DNA of 64,000 nt from Nocardioides aquaticus (GCF_018459925.1 NZ_CP075371.1:806001-870000); one strand, 5' to 3'; shown: positions 26,336 through 34,227, numbered from the stretch's first letter. Made by a program: numbers and translations. The notes: a model not told the origin generated them from the letters alone.

Positions 26336-27816
26336 TCAGTAGGCTCCGCGGCCACCGAGAACGGCGCGCGCGGTCTTGGCCAGGATCGTGAGGTCCTGGG
26401 CCATTGACCAATTGTCGACGTAGTAGAGGTCGAGGCGGATGGCTTCGTCCCACGACAGCTGTGAGCGGCCGGAGACCTGCCACAGGCCGGTCATGCCGGG
26501 GCGGACCCACATCCGGCGGGCTGCTCCAGCGTCGTACCCCTCGACCTCGCTGGGCAGCGGGGGCGGGGACCGATGAGGCTCATCTCGCCGCGCAGCACGT
26601 TGAGCAGCTGCGGCAGCTCGTCGATCGAGAGTCGACGGATCCAGCGACCGGGCCGGGTGATCCGCGGGTCATCGGCCATCTTGAACAGACCGCCGTCGAA
26701 GCCGACCTCGGCGTGGAGCTGGGCCAACCGCTGCTCGGCGTCCGTCACCATGCTGCGGACCTTGAAGCAGCCGAACTCACGTCCGTTGCGACCGACGCGG
26801 GTCTGCCGGAAGAGAATCGGGCCGCCGTCGTCGAGCTTGACCAGCAGCGCCACCGCAGTCAGCAGCGGGGCGAGCAGGAAAAGAAGCACGGAGGAACCGG
26901 CGATGTCGAAGGCGCGCTTGCCCCACCGGGAGGCGTCAGCCCAGGTCGGCGGATCGACGTGCACGAGCGGCATCCCTCCGACAGGGTGCACGCGGACACG
27001 CTCGCTGGAGATGTCGTTGATCGACGGGGCGAGCACGACGCCGACGCCGGCCCGCTCGAGAGCCCAAGAGGTGGCCCGCATGTCCCGCGCCGAGCCGGCT
27101 GCGCCACCGGCGAAGAAGGCGACGTCTACCTCGTGTTGAGCCGTCACGGTGGTCAGGTCCGCGGTGGTGCCGAGCACCGGCACCCCGGCGGGGGTCTCAC
27201 TCATCGTGGTGCCAGCCGGCAGGACGGCACCGACCACGTGGTAGCCGAGCCAGGTGTCGCGCTGCAGCACCCGGGCGATGTCGTCGACGTGCGCGGCGTC
27301 GCCGCAGATGACGATCCGCTGGGCGTAGAGACCCTCGCGGCGGGCCCGGTGCAGCGCCCTGCGCAGTCCGAAGCGAACGACGAGCAGGCCGGGCAGGCCC
27401 ACGCCGAAGAGGAGTAAGAAGAAGCCACGGGAGAGGTCGTAGTCGGTGACGTAACAGGCGAAGCCGAACGCTGCACCGGCATAGACGGTGGCGCGAGCCA
27501 CCCGGCCGTACTCCTCGCTGCCGGCGCCCTGGACGTCGGAGCGGTAGCCGCCGACAAGCGCGATGGCCAGCATCCAGCCGACGAGCACGAGGGGCGCGAC
27601 GAGGCTCAGGTCGCCGGTCACGGTGGTGGTCGCGCCGACCAGCCACCCGGCTTGACGGCCAAGAAGGGCGACGGCGCCGGCCAGGGCCACGACGACGGCG
27701 TCGCCGATCAGGGTCGGCAGGATCCAGGAGCGTGCTCCACGGATCCGGCGACGACCTTCGTACGCCGGTGCGAAGGTCGTGAGCGCCCGCGAATCGGCCG
27801 CGGCGTACTGCGTCAT
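26336..27816 (-). pseudogene. Second initiating sugar-phosphate transferase, one apparent frameshift
   Basis: A paralogue of the 24079 gene, ~493 codons. Membrane helices, a Rossmann-like domain (RIVICGDAAHVDDIARVLQ) and the start of the catalytic domain (CFKVRSMVTDAEQ; RPGRWIRRLSIDELPQLL; EMSLIGPRPR) lie in one frame. At the G5 run 26559-26563 the frame slips; adding one G gives PRPPLPSEVEGYDAGAARRM, then RPGMTGLWQVSGRSQLSWDE and a terminal ...AVLGGRGAY. Start taken as the ATG at 27816. The catalytic C-terminus is intact after correction, so the gene is probably functional if the base was miscalled. Two such enzymes may start two different repeat units or act on different sugars. Confidence 0.85.
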
Positions 27817-27964
27817 GTGCAAATCCCCCCGCAGGGCCCGTCGGGAGCGCGGCCCTGCAAGTCTGATTGAAGAGGTGATGACCGACCCGTAGGACGATTC
27901 GGCGCTGCGTTCCCCAAAACCGGGTAGCGACCAAGGTCCGGGGTCGGGCGGGCAGGATGGCCCC

Positions 27965-28888
27965 ATGCCACTCGACCCCGGAACCCAGTCCCTGCTCGAC
28001 CTCATCGCCGCCGCCGGCTACCCGCCCATGCACGAGGGCACCCCGACCACCGCTCGTCAGGCGATGCGGTCGATGACGGTCGACCTGGTCACCGACGAGA
28101 CCCGGATCCCGGTCGGCGAGGTCACCGACATCGACGCCGGCGGCGTGCCCGCCCGGTTCTACCGGCCCGAGGGCGACGGCCCGTGGCCGACCCTGGTCTG
28201 GATCCACGGCGGTGGCTGGGTGATCGGTGACCTCGACACCTACGACCAGACCTGCCGCCGGTTCTGCCGCGACGGGGAGATGGCGGTGCTGTCGGTGGAC
28301 TACCGGCTCGCTCCGGAAGCGCCGTTCCCGGCCGCGGTCGAGGACTCGATGACCGCGGTCCGCTGGGCGCTGGAGCACCGAGCCGAGCTCGGTGGCAGCG
28401 ACCTGGTCGCGGTGGGCGGGGACAGCGCGGGCGGCAACCTCTCCGCCATCGCCGCGCAGGAGCTGCGCGACCAGCTGGCCGCTCAAGTGCTGATCTACCC
28501 CTCGACCGACATGGCCGGCGACTACCCATCGCGCGCTGAGAACGCCGAAGGCTACTTCCTCGACCTCGCCACGATGGTGTGGTTCTCCGGGCACTACCTG
28601 AGCGGCGGCGAGCGCCTCGACCTGGCCGACCCGCGGCTGTCGCCCATCGCCAGCGACGTCGCCGGTGTCGCACCGGCCGTCGTGGTCACGGCGGAGTACG
28701 ACCCGCTCCGGGACGAGGGCGAGGCCTACGCCGACAAGCTCGCCGCGGCCGGCGTCAAGGTCGACCGCACTCGCTACGACGGCCTGGTGCACGGCTTCCT
28801 CGACATGGGCGCGATGAGCCCGGCCGCGGACGCCGCGCTCGGTGACATCATCGCGCTCACGAAGGCCCTGCTCGACCGGCTCGCCTGA
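27965..28888 (+). CDS. Alpha/beta hydrolase, hormone-sensitive-lipase (HSL) family
   Basis: About 307 aa. Oxyanion motif HGGGW near residue 80 (LVWIHGGGWVIGDL), nucleophile GDSAGG near 153, acid VVTAEYDPLRDEGEAYA near 244 and His in GLVHGFLDMG near 277 make a complete HSL/AadS-type catalytic triad. There is no signal peptide, so it is cytoplasmic. Such enzymes hydrolyse short-chain esters, and some deacetylate sugars. It is divergent from the second sugar transferase gene and 4 bp upstream of gpgS, so it may be expressed with gpgS. The physiological ester is unknown. Confidence 0.9.
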   Translation: MPLDPGTQSLLDLIAAAGYPPMHEGTPTTARQAMRSMTVDLVTDETRIPVGEVTDIDAGGVPARFYRPEGDGPWPTLVWIHGGGWVIGDLDTYDQTCRRFCRDGEMAVLSVDYRLAPEAPFPAAVEDSMTAVRWALEHRAELGGSDLVAVGGDSAGGNLSAIAAQELRDQLAAQVLIYPSTDMAGDYPSRAENAEGYFLDLATMVWFSGHYLSGGERLDLADPRLSPIASDVAGVAPAVVVTAEYDPLRDEGEAYADKLAAAGVKVDRTRYDGLVHGFLDMGAMSPAADAALGDIIALTKALLDRLA

Positions 28889-28892
28889 GCCG

Positions 28893-29912
28893 GTGCGGGC
28901 GCTGCACGGGATCGCGACGCACGCCTGGGACGACTGGACCCTCGGTGACCTGCTCGCAGCGAAGGTCGCTGCAGGCACGACGGTGAGCCTCGTGGTGCCG
29001 GCGCGGAACGAGGCCGCGACGGTCGGAGACGTGGTGACGCGGGTGCGGGAGGCGCTGGTCGAGACGACCGCCCTGATCGACGAACTCATCGTCGTGGACT
29101 CCGACTCGACCGACACCACCTACGACGTCGCGACCGACGCCGGGGCGACCGTGCACCGCAGCGCCGAGATCCGCCCCGACCTCGGCTCGCATCCCGGCAA
29201 GGGCGAGGCGATGTGGAAGTCGCTGTTCGTCACCACCGGCGACCTGGTCGTCTTCATGGACGCCGACCTGCTCGACTGGGACACCCACTTCGTGCCGGGG
29301 TTGCTCGGGCCGTTGCTTCTCCCGTCGCCGGGTCTCGAGGCTTCGGGCCCGGCGGCCCTCGCACCTCGACCAGCGGCGTCCACGGAGGTCGAGGAGCGAG
29401 CGCAGCGAGCGTCACGAGACCCGGTGAGTCGAGTGGCCCTGGTCAAGGGGTTCTACGAGCGCCCCGGCGCCGACGGGCCCTGGGAGGGCGGCCGGGTGAC
29501 CGAGCTGGTCGCCCGGCCGCTGATCGCGACATCGTTCCCCGAGCTGGGCGGGCTGGTGCAGCCGCTGGCGGGGGAGTGGGCCGCACGGCGCTCGCTGCTG
29601 GAACAGCTGTGGATGCCGACGGGGTACGCCATCGAGCTGGCCGCGCTGATCGACACCGTCCGGCTGGTGGGCACCGACGCGGTCGCCCAGGTAGACCTCG
29701 GCCGTCGCGCCCACCGGCACCAAGCGCTGCGCGATCTCGGCGGGATGTCGACCCAGATCGTCGCCGCCGCGCTCGCTCGCCTCGGGGCCCGGGAGGTCGG
29801 AGCGCCGGCGGTGCTGCGTCAGCACGGGCCGGGGCCGGGCGGGATGCTGACCAGTGACGACCGCGACGTGGTGACCGTGGAGCGTCCGCCGGCGGGCGGC
29901 GTGGGCGGGTAG
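28893..29912 (+). CDS. gpgS: Glucosyl-3-phosphoglycerate synthase with a repeat-encoded insertion
   Basis: About 339 aa from the GTG at 28893. GT-A (GT81) fold: VSLVVPARNEAATVGDVV, DELIVVDSDSTDTT, the DxD motif VFMDADLLDWD near residue 122, then ALVKGFYERP, and late LDPxR-type and RRAHRHQALRDLG segments, all as in mycobacterial GpgS (Rv1208). It makes glucosyl-3-phosphoglycerate, the first step of methylglucose lipopolysaccharide or glucosylglycerate synthesis. Between GPLL and VALVKGFY the usual ~4 residues are replaced by ~40, encoded by dispersed-repeat DNA (29330-29423). folP2-type DHPS follows, as in mycobacteria. Whether the insert is tolerated is untested; codons around it are intact. 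Confidence 0.9.
   Translation: MRALHGIATHAWDDWTLGDLLAAKVAAGTTVSLVVPARNEAATVGDVVTRVREALVETTALIDELIVVDSDSTDTTYDVATDAGATVHRSAEIRPDLGSHPGKGEAMWKSLFVTTGDLVVFMDADLLDWDTHFVPGLLGPLLLPSPGLEASGPAALAPRPAASTEVEERAQRASRDPVSRVALVKGFYERPGADGPWEGGRVTELVARPLIATSFPELGGLVQPLAGEWAARRSLLEQLWMPTGYAIELAALIDTVRLVGTDAVAQVDLGRRAHRHQALRDLGGMSTQIVAAALARLGAREVGAPAVLRQHGPGPGGMLTSDDRDVVTVERPPAGGVGG
29330..29375 (+). repeat. Diverged dispersed-repeat-like block inside gpgS (forward)
   Basis: GGTCTCGAGG ... CACCTCGACCAGCGG keeps both ends of the 40-bp repeat but has a different, longer middle. It precedes an inverted full copy, so the pair could fold as one large hairpin. Confidence 0.5.
29384..29423 (-). repeat. Dispersed 40-bp repeat, copy inside gpgS (inverted)
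   Basis: GGAGGTCGAGGAGCGAGCGC then AGCGAGCGTCACGAGACCC: a near-exact reverse-oriented copy, read in frame as EVEERAQRASRDP. One T in the copy at 30801 is replaced by A here. Confidence 0.85.
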
Positions 29913-29923
29913 GCGCGTCCGGC

Positions 29924-29929
29924 TAGGTT
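29924..29929 (+). promoter_or_regulatory. Possible -10 element of the DHPS-like gene
   Basis: TAGGTT, 6 bp before the GTG at 29936, could give a leaderless transcript. It competes with read-through from gpgS only 23 bp upstream. Confidence 0.35.
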
Positions 29930-29935
29930 CACCAC

Positions 29936-30796
29936 GTGCTCCGACTCGGCCGTCACGTCTTCACCGACGACACCACGCTGATGATGGCCATCGTCAACCG
30001 GACGCCCGACTCGTTCTACGACCGGGGGGCGACCTGGGCCGAGGACCGGGCCTTCGAGCGGGTCCAGCTCGTCGTCGAGCAGGGCGCGGAGATCGTCGAC
30101 ATCGGTGGCATCAAGGCGGCCCCCGGGGCCGAGGTCGACGCCACCGAGGAGAAGGCGCGGGTCGTCGACTTCGTGGGGCGGGTGCGCGAGGCGTACCCCT
30201 CGCTGGTGATCTCCGTGGACACCTGGCGCGCCGAGGTCGGCGACGCCGTGTGCCGGGCCGGCGCTGACGTGCTCAACGACGCCTGGAGCGGTGCAGATCC
30301 CGAGCTGGTCGACGTGGCTGCGACCCACGACGTCGCGCTTATCTGCACCCACACCGGGGGAGCGGTGCCGCGCACGCGTCCCTACCGGGTGGAGTACGAC
30401 GACGTGGTCGCCGCGGCGATCGCCGACACCACGGCCTATGCCGAGCGGGCTCTGGCCGCCGGCGTTGCGCGGGAGTCGGTGGTGATCGATCCGGCGCACG
30501 ACTTCGGCAAGAACACCTTCCACTCCCTCGAGCTGACTCGTCGCCTCGGCGAGATGGTCGACACCGGGTGGCCGGTGCTGGTGTCGTTGAGCAACAAGGA
30601 CTTCGTCGGGGAGACCCTCGACAAGCCGGTGGGGGAGCGGTTGCTCGGCACGCTCGCCGCCACCGCGGTCTGCGCGACCGCGGGAGCCCGCATCTACCGG
30701 GTGCACGAGGTCGTCGAGACCCGCCAGGTCGTCGACATGGCCTGGAGCATCGCCGGGCGGCGGCTACCGGCGCGGGCGATCCGGGGGCTGCAGTGA
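29936..30796 (+). CDS. Dihydropteroate synthase homologue (FolP2 type)
   Basis: About 286 aa from a GTG. TIM-barrel DHPS motifs: LMMAIVNRTPDSFYDRG near residue 15, GAEIVDIGGIKAAPGAE near 50, VISVDTWRAEVGDAV near 85 and VVIDPAHDFGKNT near 182. The first motif reads NRTPDSF where true DHPS reads NVTPDSF, and the second carries IKAAPGAE in place of the usual ESTRPG-type loop. It follows gpgS as in M. tuberculosis (Rv1207 folP2 beside Rv1208), and FolP2 is reported not to have DHPS activity. I therefore call it a DHPS-fold protein of uncertain reaction. Confidence 0.85.
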   Translation: MLRLGRHVFTDDTTLMMAIVNRTPDSFYDRGATWAEDRAFERVQLVVEQGAEIVDIGGIKAAPGAEVDATEEKARVVDFVGRVREAYPSLVISVDTWRAEVGDAVCRAGADVLNDAWSGADPELVDVAATHDVALICTHTGGAVPRTRPYRVEYDDVVAAAIADTTAYAERALAAGVARESVVIDPAHDFGKNTFHSLELTRRLGEMVDTGWPVLVSLSNKDFVGETLDKPVGERLLGTLAATAVCATAGARIYRVHEVVETRQVVDMAWSIAGRRLPARAIRGLQ

Positions 30797-31371
30797 ACTC
30801 GGAGGTCGAGGAGCGAGCGCAGCGAGCGTCTCGAGACCCGGGCCGCATCGCGCTCGTGCCAGGCGCGCTCGCCCTGCTCCCCGAGTACGCCGGCCAGCAG
30901 GACCCCCTGGCTGAGCTTCGCGCCGCCTGTCGCGCCGCCGTGGCGTGGTTGTGCGAGCCGGGCGAGACGGTTGCGGTCCAGTGCGAGCACCAGAGCCTGC
31001 GGCTCGCGGAGCACCTGGTCGGCGAGGCCGGCGGGACCCTCCACCCGATCGACGACCGGCCCGCGCCGACGCTGGTGATCGGTAACGGGTCGGCCCGGCG
31101 TACCGAGAAGGCTCCGGGCCACCTCGACCCCCGCGCGGCGTCCTTCGATGCCGCGCTCGGCCGGGCCCTCACCTCGCCCGACCCGGCCGCGCTAGCCCGC
31201 CTCGACGGCACCCTTGCGCAGGAGCTCTGGGCCGACGTCGAGACGTTGCGGTGGCTCGGCGCCGAGGTCCTGACCGGCTCCGAGCGGGTCATGGTCGACT
31301 ACGACGACGACCCGTACGGCGTGCAGTACTGGGTGCTGCGGTGGGAGCGCGACCAGGGCGTCGGCGGGTGA
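30793..31371 (+). CDS. Class III extradiol dioxygenase-like (MEMO-related) protein
   Basis: About 192 aa from a GTG that overlaps the upstream stop. Residues ~3-16 come from a dispersed-repeat copy (EVEERAQRASRDP); the native-looking part begins RIALVPGALALLPEYAG. The C-terminal half (PGHLDPRAASFDAALG, then LTSPDPAALARLDGTLAQEL, and DYDDDPYGVQYWVLRW) matches actinobacterial proteins annotated as class III extradiol dioxygenase subunit B-like, from memory of their ...DPYGVxYxVxxW ends. It is a little shorter than the family (usually 220-250 aa), and the metal ligands are not all evident. The 3' half is duplicated, broken, at 32243. Confidence 0.6.
   Translation: MNSEVEERAQRASRDPGRIALVPGALALLPEYAGQQDPLAELRAACRAAVAWLCEPGETVAVQCEHQSLRLAEHLVGEAGGTLHPIDDRPAPTLVIGNGSARRTEKAPGHLDPRAASFDAALGRALTSPDPAALARLDGTLAQELWADVETLRWLGAEVLTGSERVMVDYDDDPYGVQYWVLRWERDQGVGG
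30801..30840 (-). repeat. Dispersed 40-bp repeat, copy forming the N-terminal codons of the dioxygenase-like gene
   Basis: GGAGGTCGAGGAGCGAGCGC then AGCGAGCGTCTCGAGACCCG, the closest copy to the consensus. It starts 6 bp after the GTG. Confidence 0.85.
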
Positions 31372-31475
31372 CGGCTGTGCCGGAACCGTTGACAGGGTCG
31401 TCGCCCATCGCCACGCGTGCGGCCCGCCGTCCCAGGTAGAGCCCGCCACGGGGACGGCCGGCAGCACCAGCAGCA
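31105..31475 (+). repeat. Segmental duplication, left copy (direct repeat of 32243-32614)
   Basis: Offset 1140 bp (31201 pairs with 32341). 31261-31320 is identical to 32401-32460 over 60 bases, and identity falls off on both sides. It contains the intact 3' end of the dioxygenase-like gene and a broken minus-strand tail (31372-31475) of the small membrane gene, which has lost its stop and has a 1-base deletion. Confidence 0.9.
31372..31475 (-). pseudogene. Broken 3' tail of the small membrane protein gene
   Basis: Reads ARVAMGDDPVNGSGTAVTR like the C-terminus of the intact gene at 32500, but the TGA stop is CGA here and a deletion near 31440 changes frame upstream. It is the non-functional half-copy from the segmental duplication. 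The rest of the 358-bp gap to 31729 shows only an imperfect inverted repeat (GGTTGGTCCGAACC near 31669). Confidence 0.7.
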
Positions 31476-31729
31476 TGCCGGTCGCGGGGGGCCGACGCGG
31501 CGCCGGGCTGTTTGAGTGGCGGCAGCGTGAGGGCGTCGGGTGGGAGGGGTGGGTGATCGCGGCCGACCCGCCGCAGGGTGGCGCGACGGAGGCGACGGTG
31601 CGGCAGTCGTGGGTGCCGGCGTCCTCGATTCGGCCCGTAGACGTCTGAGACCAATCCGGACGAGGGGTTGGTCCGAACCATCGTCGCGTGCTGCGGGTCG
31701 AGCCTCAGCCGGCGAGAGGGAGAACACTC

Positions 31730-31936
31730 ATGGGGACTACCGGGGAACGACTCGCGCCCACGCTGATCAGCGTGGCGGTGACTGTTGGTTGCGCGTGCGG
31801 CGAGGAGAGCGTGTTCGACGAGCTCATGCTCGGAGCGGAGAACACGTGGCCTTGCAGTCACTGCGGTCGGCCCTTGTCGGTCTGGGTCGAGCGACCGGAC
31901 GTGCGCTGCGATGGGGTGCGCTCCACCGACCGTTGA
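31730..31936 (+). CDS. Small zinc-ribbon-like protein
   Basis: About 68 aa from ATG at 31730 with a good ribosome-binding site (GAGGGAGA, ~7 bp upstream). Cysteines fall as GCAC near residue 21 and CSHC near 44, i.e. C-x-C ... C-x-x-C, a small zinc-ribbon pattern, with a Trp just before the second pair. The rest is unremarkable and ends DVRCDGVRSTDR. It is the only intact gene in the ~770-bp insert between the two copies of the segmental duplication and is followed by a hairpin. Family not recognised; nucleic-acid or protein binding is only a guess from the ribbon. Confidence 0.6.
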   Translation: MGTTGERLAPTLISVAVTVGCACGEESVFDELMLGAENTWPCSHCGRPLSVWVERPDVRCDGVRSTDR

Positions 31937-31961
31937 GGGTGGTCGGCCTGAAACGTAAGAC

Positions 31962-31999
31962 GCCCCCGGCCCGTCATTGGGGGGGCGATGACCGGGGGC
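31962..31999 (+). terminator. Hairpin downstream of the zinc-ribbon gene
   Basis: GCCCCCGG / CCGGGGGC, 8-bp stem with weak extension (GTCAT/GATGAC), 25 bp past the stop. Confidence 0.5.
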
Positions 32000-32047
32000 G
32001 CTGCCCCGTCCGCCAGATTTGGGGGTGGCTGACGGGACGCCAGGACC

Positions 32048-32146
32048 CTACCTGCCGCGGGCGATGGCCAAGCCGATGAGGATGCCGCCTAGGGCGGCGC
32101 CGAGGTGGGTCAGCAGAGAGAAGCCGCCGAGGGCGTACATATGGGT
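32048..32146 (-). pseudogene. Fragment: C-terminal membrane helix of a rhomboid-like or similar protein
   Basis: Reads YALGGFSLLTHLGAALGG and ILIGLAIARGR before a TAG, like the last helix of a rhomboid or related integral membrane protein. No upstream part is present in frame. It lies in the insert of the segmental duplication. Confidence 0.35.
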
Positions 32147-32180
32147 GCAGCGTGGGCCGGAACTCGGCAGGAGTCCGGGC

Positions 32181-32255
32181 CTAGCTGACGGCGCGGGCAG
32201 CCTCCTCGTAGACCCTCTCCATGCCAGCGACCATGGCCTCGAGCGAGAAGGCGCG
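32181..32255 (-). pseudogene. Fragment: C-terminal tail of a GT4 glycosyltransferase
   Basis: Reads RAFSLEAMVAGMERVYEEAA then RAVS and TAG, the standard last helix of family 4 glycosyltransferases (cf. RYSxxxMVxxYExLY). It is fused directly to the duplicated dioxygenase-like tail at about 32243, marking a recombination joint. Confidence 0.5.
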
Positions 32256-32513
32256 GGGTCACCTCGAGCCTCGAGCGGCGGCTTTCGACACCAAGCTCGG
32301 CCGGTCGCTTGCCGCGCCCGACCCCGCCGCACTGGCCGGCCTCGACGGCACCCTCGCGCGGGAGGTCTGGGCTGACGTCGAATCGTTGCGGTGGCTCGGC
32401 GCCGAGGTCCTGACCGGCTCCGAGCGGGTCATGGTCGACTACGACGACGACCCGTACGGCGGCAGTACTGGGTGCTGCGGTGGGAGCGCGACCAGGGCGT
32501 CAGCGGGTGACGG
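32243..32513 (+). pseudogene. Broken 3' half-copy of the dioxygenase-like gene (right copy of the duplication)
   Basis: Parallels the gene at 30793 from GHLEPRAAAFDTKLGRSL to DYDDDPYGG, then loses one base (GTGCAG to GGCAG at ~32461) and runs out of frame. The right duplicate continues to ~32614 into the intact small membrane gene on the other strand. Confidence 0.8.
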
Positions 32514-32787
32514 CCGTGCCGGAACCGTCGACAGGGTCGTCGCCCATCACCACGCGTGCGGCCCACCGCCCCAGATAGAGCACCGCCACGGGGACGGCCA
32601 GCAGCACCAGCAGCAGCGGCGGCGCCCCGATCGCCACGGCGACGACCGAGACCAGCAGCAGCGCAGCCAGCATCACGGCGACGGCCTGCGTCTCGCGACG
32701 CCGGGTCGGCGCGGGAGCCCACCGGTCGAGGTCGCCCCGGAGATGGGGGAACCGGTCGTCGATACGTCGACGAAGGTCGTCGGCCAT
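32500..32787 (-). CDS. Small two-helix membrane protein
   Basis: About 95 aa from the ATG at 32785-32787, chosen for its strong GGGGAGGA ribosome-binding site. A charged N-terminus (MADDLRRRIDDRFPHL) leads to two hydrophobic helices (AVAVMLAALLLVSVVAVAIG and LLLVLLAVPVAVLYLGRW), and a short tail DDPVDGSGTAVTR. This topology resembles DUF3040-type small actinobacterial membrane proteins, but the family is not certain. It is the intact copy whose tail is duplicated at 31372-31475, and it converges with the broken dioxygenase-like tail. Confidence 0.65.
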   Translation of the reverse strand: MADDLRRRIDDRFPHLRGDLDRWAPAPTRRRETQAVAVMLAALLLVSVVAVAIGAPPLLLVLLAVPVAVLYLGRWAARVVMGDDPVDGSGTAVTR

Positions 32788-32918
32788 GGTGGTGTCCTCC
32801 CCGTCCGGGGTGTCCGGCCAGTCTCGCTCGGGTCCGAGGGCCGGGCTCATGACAGACGTCATCTCTGCCGGCGACGTGTGGGAGCGCCTGCTCTTCGCCC
32901 GCTGGATACCGTGACGGT

Positions 32919-33533
32919 GTGAGCCTCCACCAGACCCCGCAGCACCAGCGCACCCCCGACTGGGTGCGCGCCGCGATCTGGGCCGGCGGCTTCGTGGCGC
33001 TGCTGTGGGTGCTCGAAGGTGTCGACAAGGTGGCGTTCAACGAGTCCCTCGACGGCGAGGGCATCCGCCCCCGCAGCGAGGAAGGACTGCTGGGCATCCT
33101 GCTGGCGCCGTTCCTGCACGGCGGGTGGGGCCACCTGGTCGCCAACACGCTGCCTGCGCTCGTCCTGGGCTACCTCGTCCTGGCCTCCGGCATCGGCCGC
33201 GGCCTCGCCGCCACCGCGATCATCTGGCTGGTCAGCGGGGTCGGGGTGTGGGTGTTCTCCCCGTCGCTGTCGGTGACCGTCGGTGCCTCTGGCCTGATCT
33301 TCGGGTGGCTGGTCTACCTGCTCGTCCGTGGCTTCTTCACCCGGTCGGCCTGGGACATCATCCTCGGCCTCACGCTCTTCTTCCTCTACGGCGGCGTGCT
33401 GCTCGGGGTCCTGCCCGGCCAGCCCGGCATCTCCTGGCAGGCGCACCTGTTCGGTGCGGTCGGCGGCGGGATCGCCGCGATGATGCTGGCGGAGCGCCGC
33501 CCCTCGCAGCGGCAGCTCGAGTACTACGGGTGA
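32919..33533 (+). CDS. Rhomboid family intramembrane serine protease
   Basis: About 204 aa from a GTG. Six hydrophobic helices; the catalytic serine is in VTVGASGLIFGW near residue 124 and the catalytic histidine in SWQAHLFGAVGG near 175. HGGWGHLVANTLPAL near 68 carries the conserved loop and N-H-x pattern. It is a membrane protease cleaving transmembrane substrates. GGATAC, 10 bp before the start, may be a -10 of a near-leaderless transcript. Its stop overlaps the GTG of the RibD-like reductase, so the two are coupled. Substrate unknown. Confidence 0.92.
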   Translation: MSLHQTPQHQRTPDWVRAAIWAGGFVALLWVLEGVDKVAFNESLDGEGIRPRSEEGLLGILLAPFLHGGWGHLVANTLPALVLGYLVLASGIGRGLAATAIIWLVSGVGVWVFSPSLSVTVGASGLIFGWLVYLLVRGFFTRSAWDIILGLTLFFLYGGVLLGVLPGQPGISWQAHLFGAVGGGIAAMMLAERRPSQRQLEYYG

Positions 33534-34222
33534 GGCTGCTCCTGGGCCCTGACGCCCCCCGGGACGTCGCCGTCGACGACCTCGCCGGCCTGTACGCCCG
33601 CCCGGCCGACGCGCCCGACGGCCCGTGGATCCGCGCCTGCATGATCTCGTCCCTGGACGGCGCGGCCACCGGCCCCGACGGCCTCAGCGGCGGGCTCAAC
33701 AACGAGCCCGACCACGCCGTCTTCGGCGCCCTCCGCGGTCTGGTCGACGCGGTCCTCGTCGGCGCCGGCACGGCGCGCGACGAGGGGTACGGCCCGGCTG
33801 ACGTCCCGATCGTGCTGCTCAGTCGGGGCGGCCGCGTGCCCGACGGGCTGCGGGACGCCGAGCCCGGGCGGGTCGTCATGGTGGTGCCCGCCGGCGCCGA
33901 GCACCTCGGCGAGGCCGAGCAGGTGCTCGGCGCCGACAACGTATGGGTGGTGGGCGAGGACGAGATCGACTTCGCCGCCCTGCGCGACCGGATGACTGCG
34001 GCCGGATGGCGCGAGGTCACCTGCGAGGGAGGACCGACCACGTTGGCGGCCCTGCTGGCCGCAGGACTCATCGACGAGGTCGCAGCCACGGTGGTCCCGC
34101 GGGTCCTGGCCGGCGAGCACGCGCGGATGTCGATGGGTCCGGACGTCGACGTCGACCTGGACCTAATCTCGTTGCTCGAGCAGGACGGCACCCTGCTGGG
34201 ACGGTGGCGCGTGCGCCGCTGA
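33530..34222 (+). CDS. RibD C-terminal-domain reductase (pyrimidine reductase family)
   Basis: About 230 aa, GTG overlapping the rhomboid stop. WIRACMISSLDGAAT near residue 34 is the opening of the RibD-C/dihydrofolate-reductase fold; GLVDAVLVGAGTARDEGYGP near 72 and ITCEGGPTTLAALLAAGLIDE near 165 (read VTCEGGPTT) match the NADPH- and substrate-binding strands. No deaminase domain. In actinobacteria this stand-alone reductase is common; the reaction could be riboflavin-pathway reduction or another NADPH-dependent reduction. It converges with the DeoR regulator. Confidence 0.87.
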   Translation: MRLLLGPDAPRDVAVDDLAGLYARPADAPDGPWIRACMISSLDGAATGPDGLSGGLNNEPDHAVFGALRGLVDAVLVGAGTARDEGYGPADVPIVLLSRGGRVPDGLRDAEPGRVVMVVPAGAEHLGEAEQVLGADNVWVVGEDEIDFAALRDRMTAAGWREVTCEGGPTTLAALLAAGLIDEVAATVVPRVLAGEHARMSMGPDVDVDLDLISLLEQDGTLLGRWRVRR

Positions 34223-34227
34223 GCGAC

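Noticed and set aside
27197..29119. ~640-codon minus-strand open frame across several genes
   Set aside because: It spans the hydrolase and gpgS on the other strand and includes unrelated composition; not a gene.
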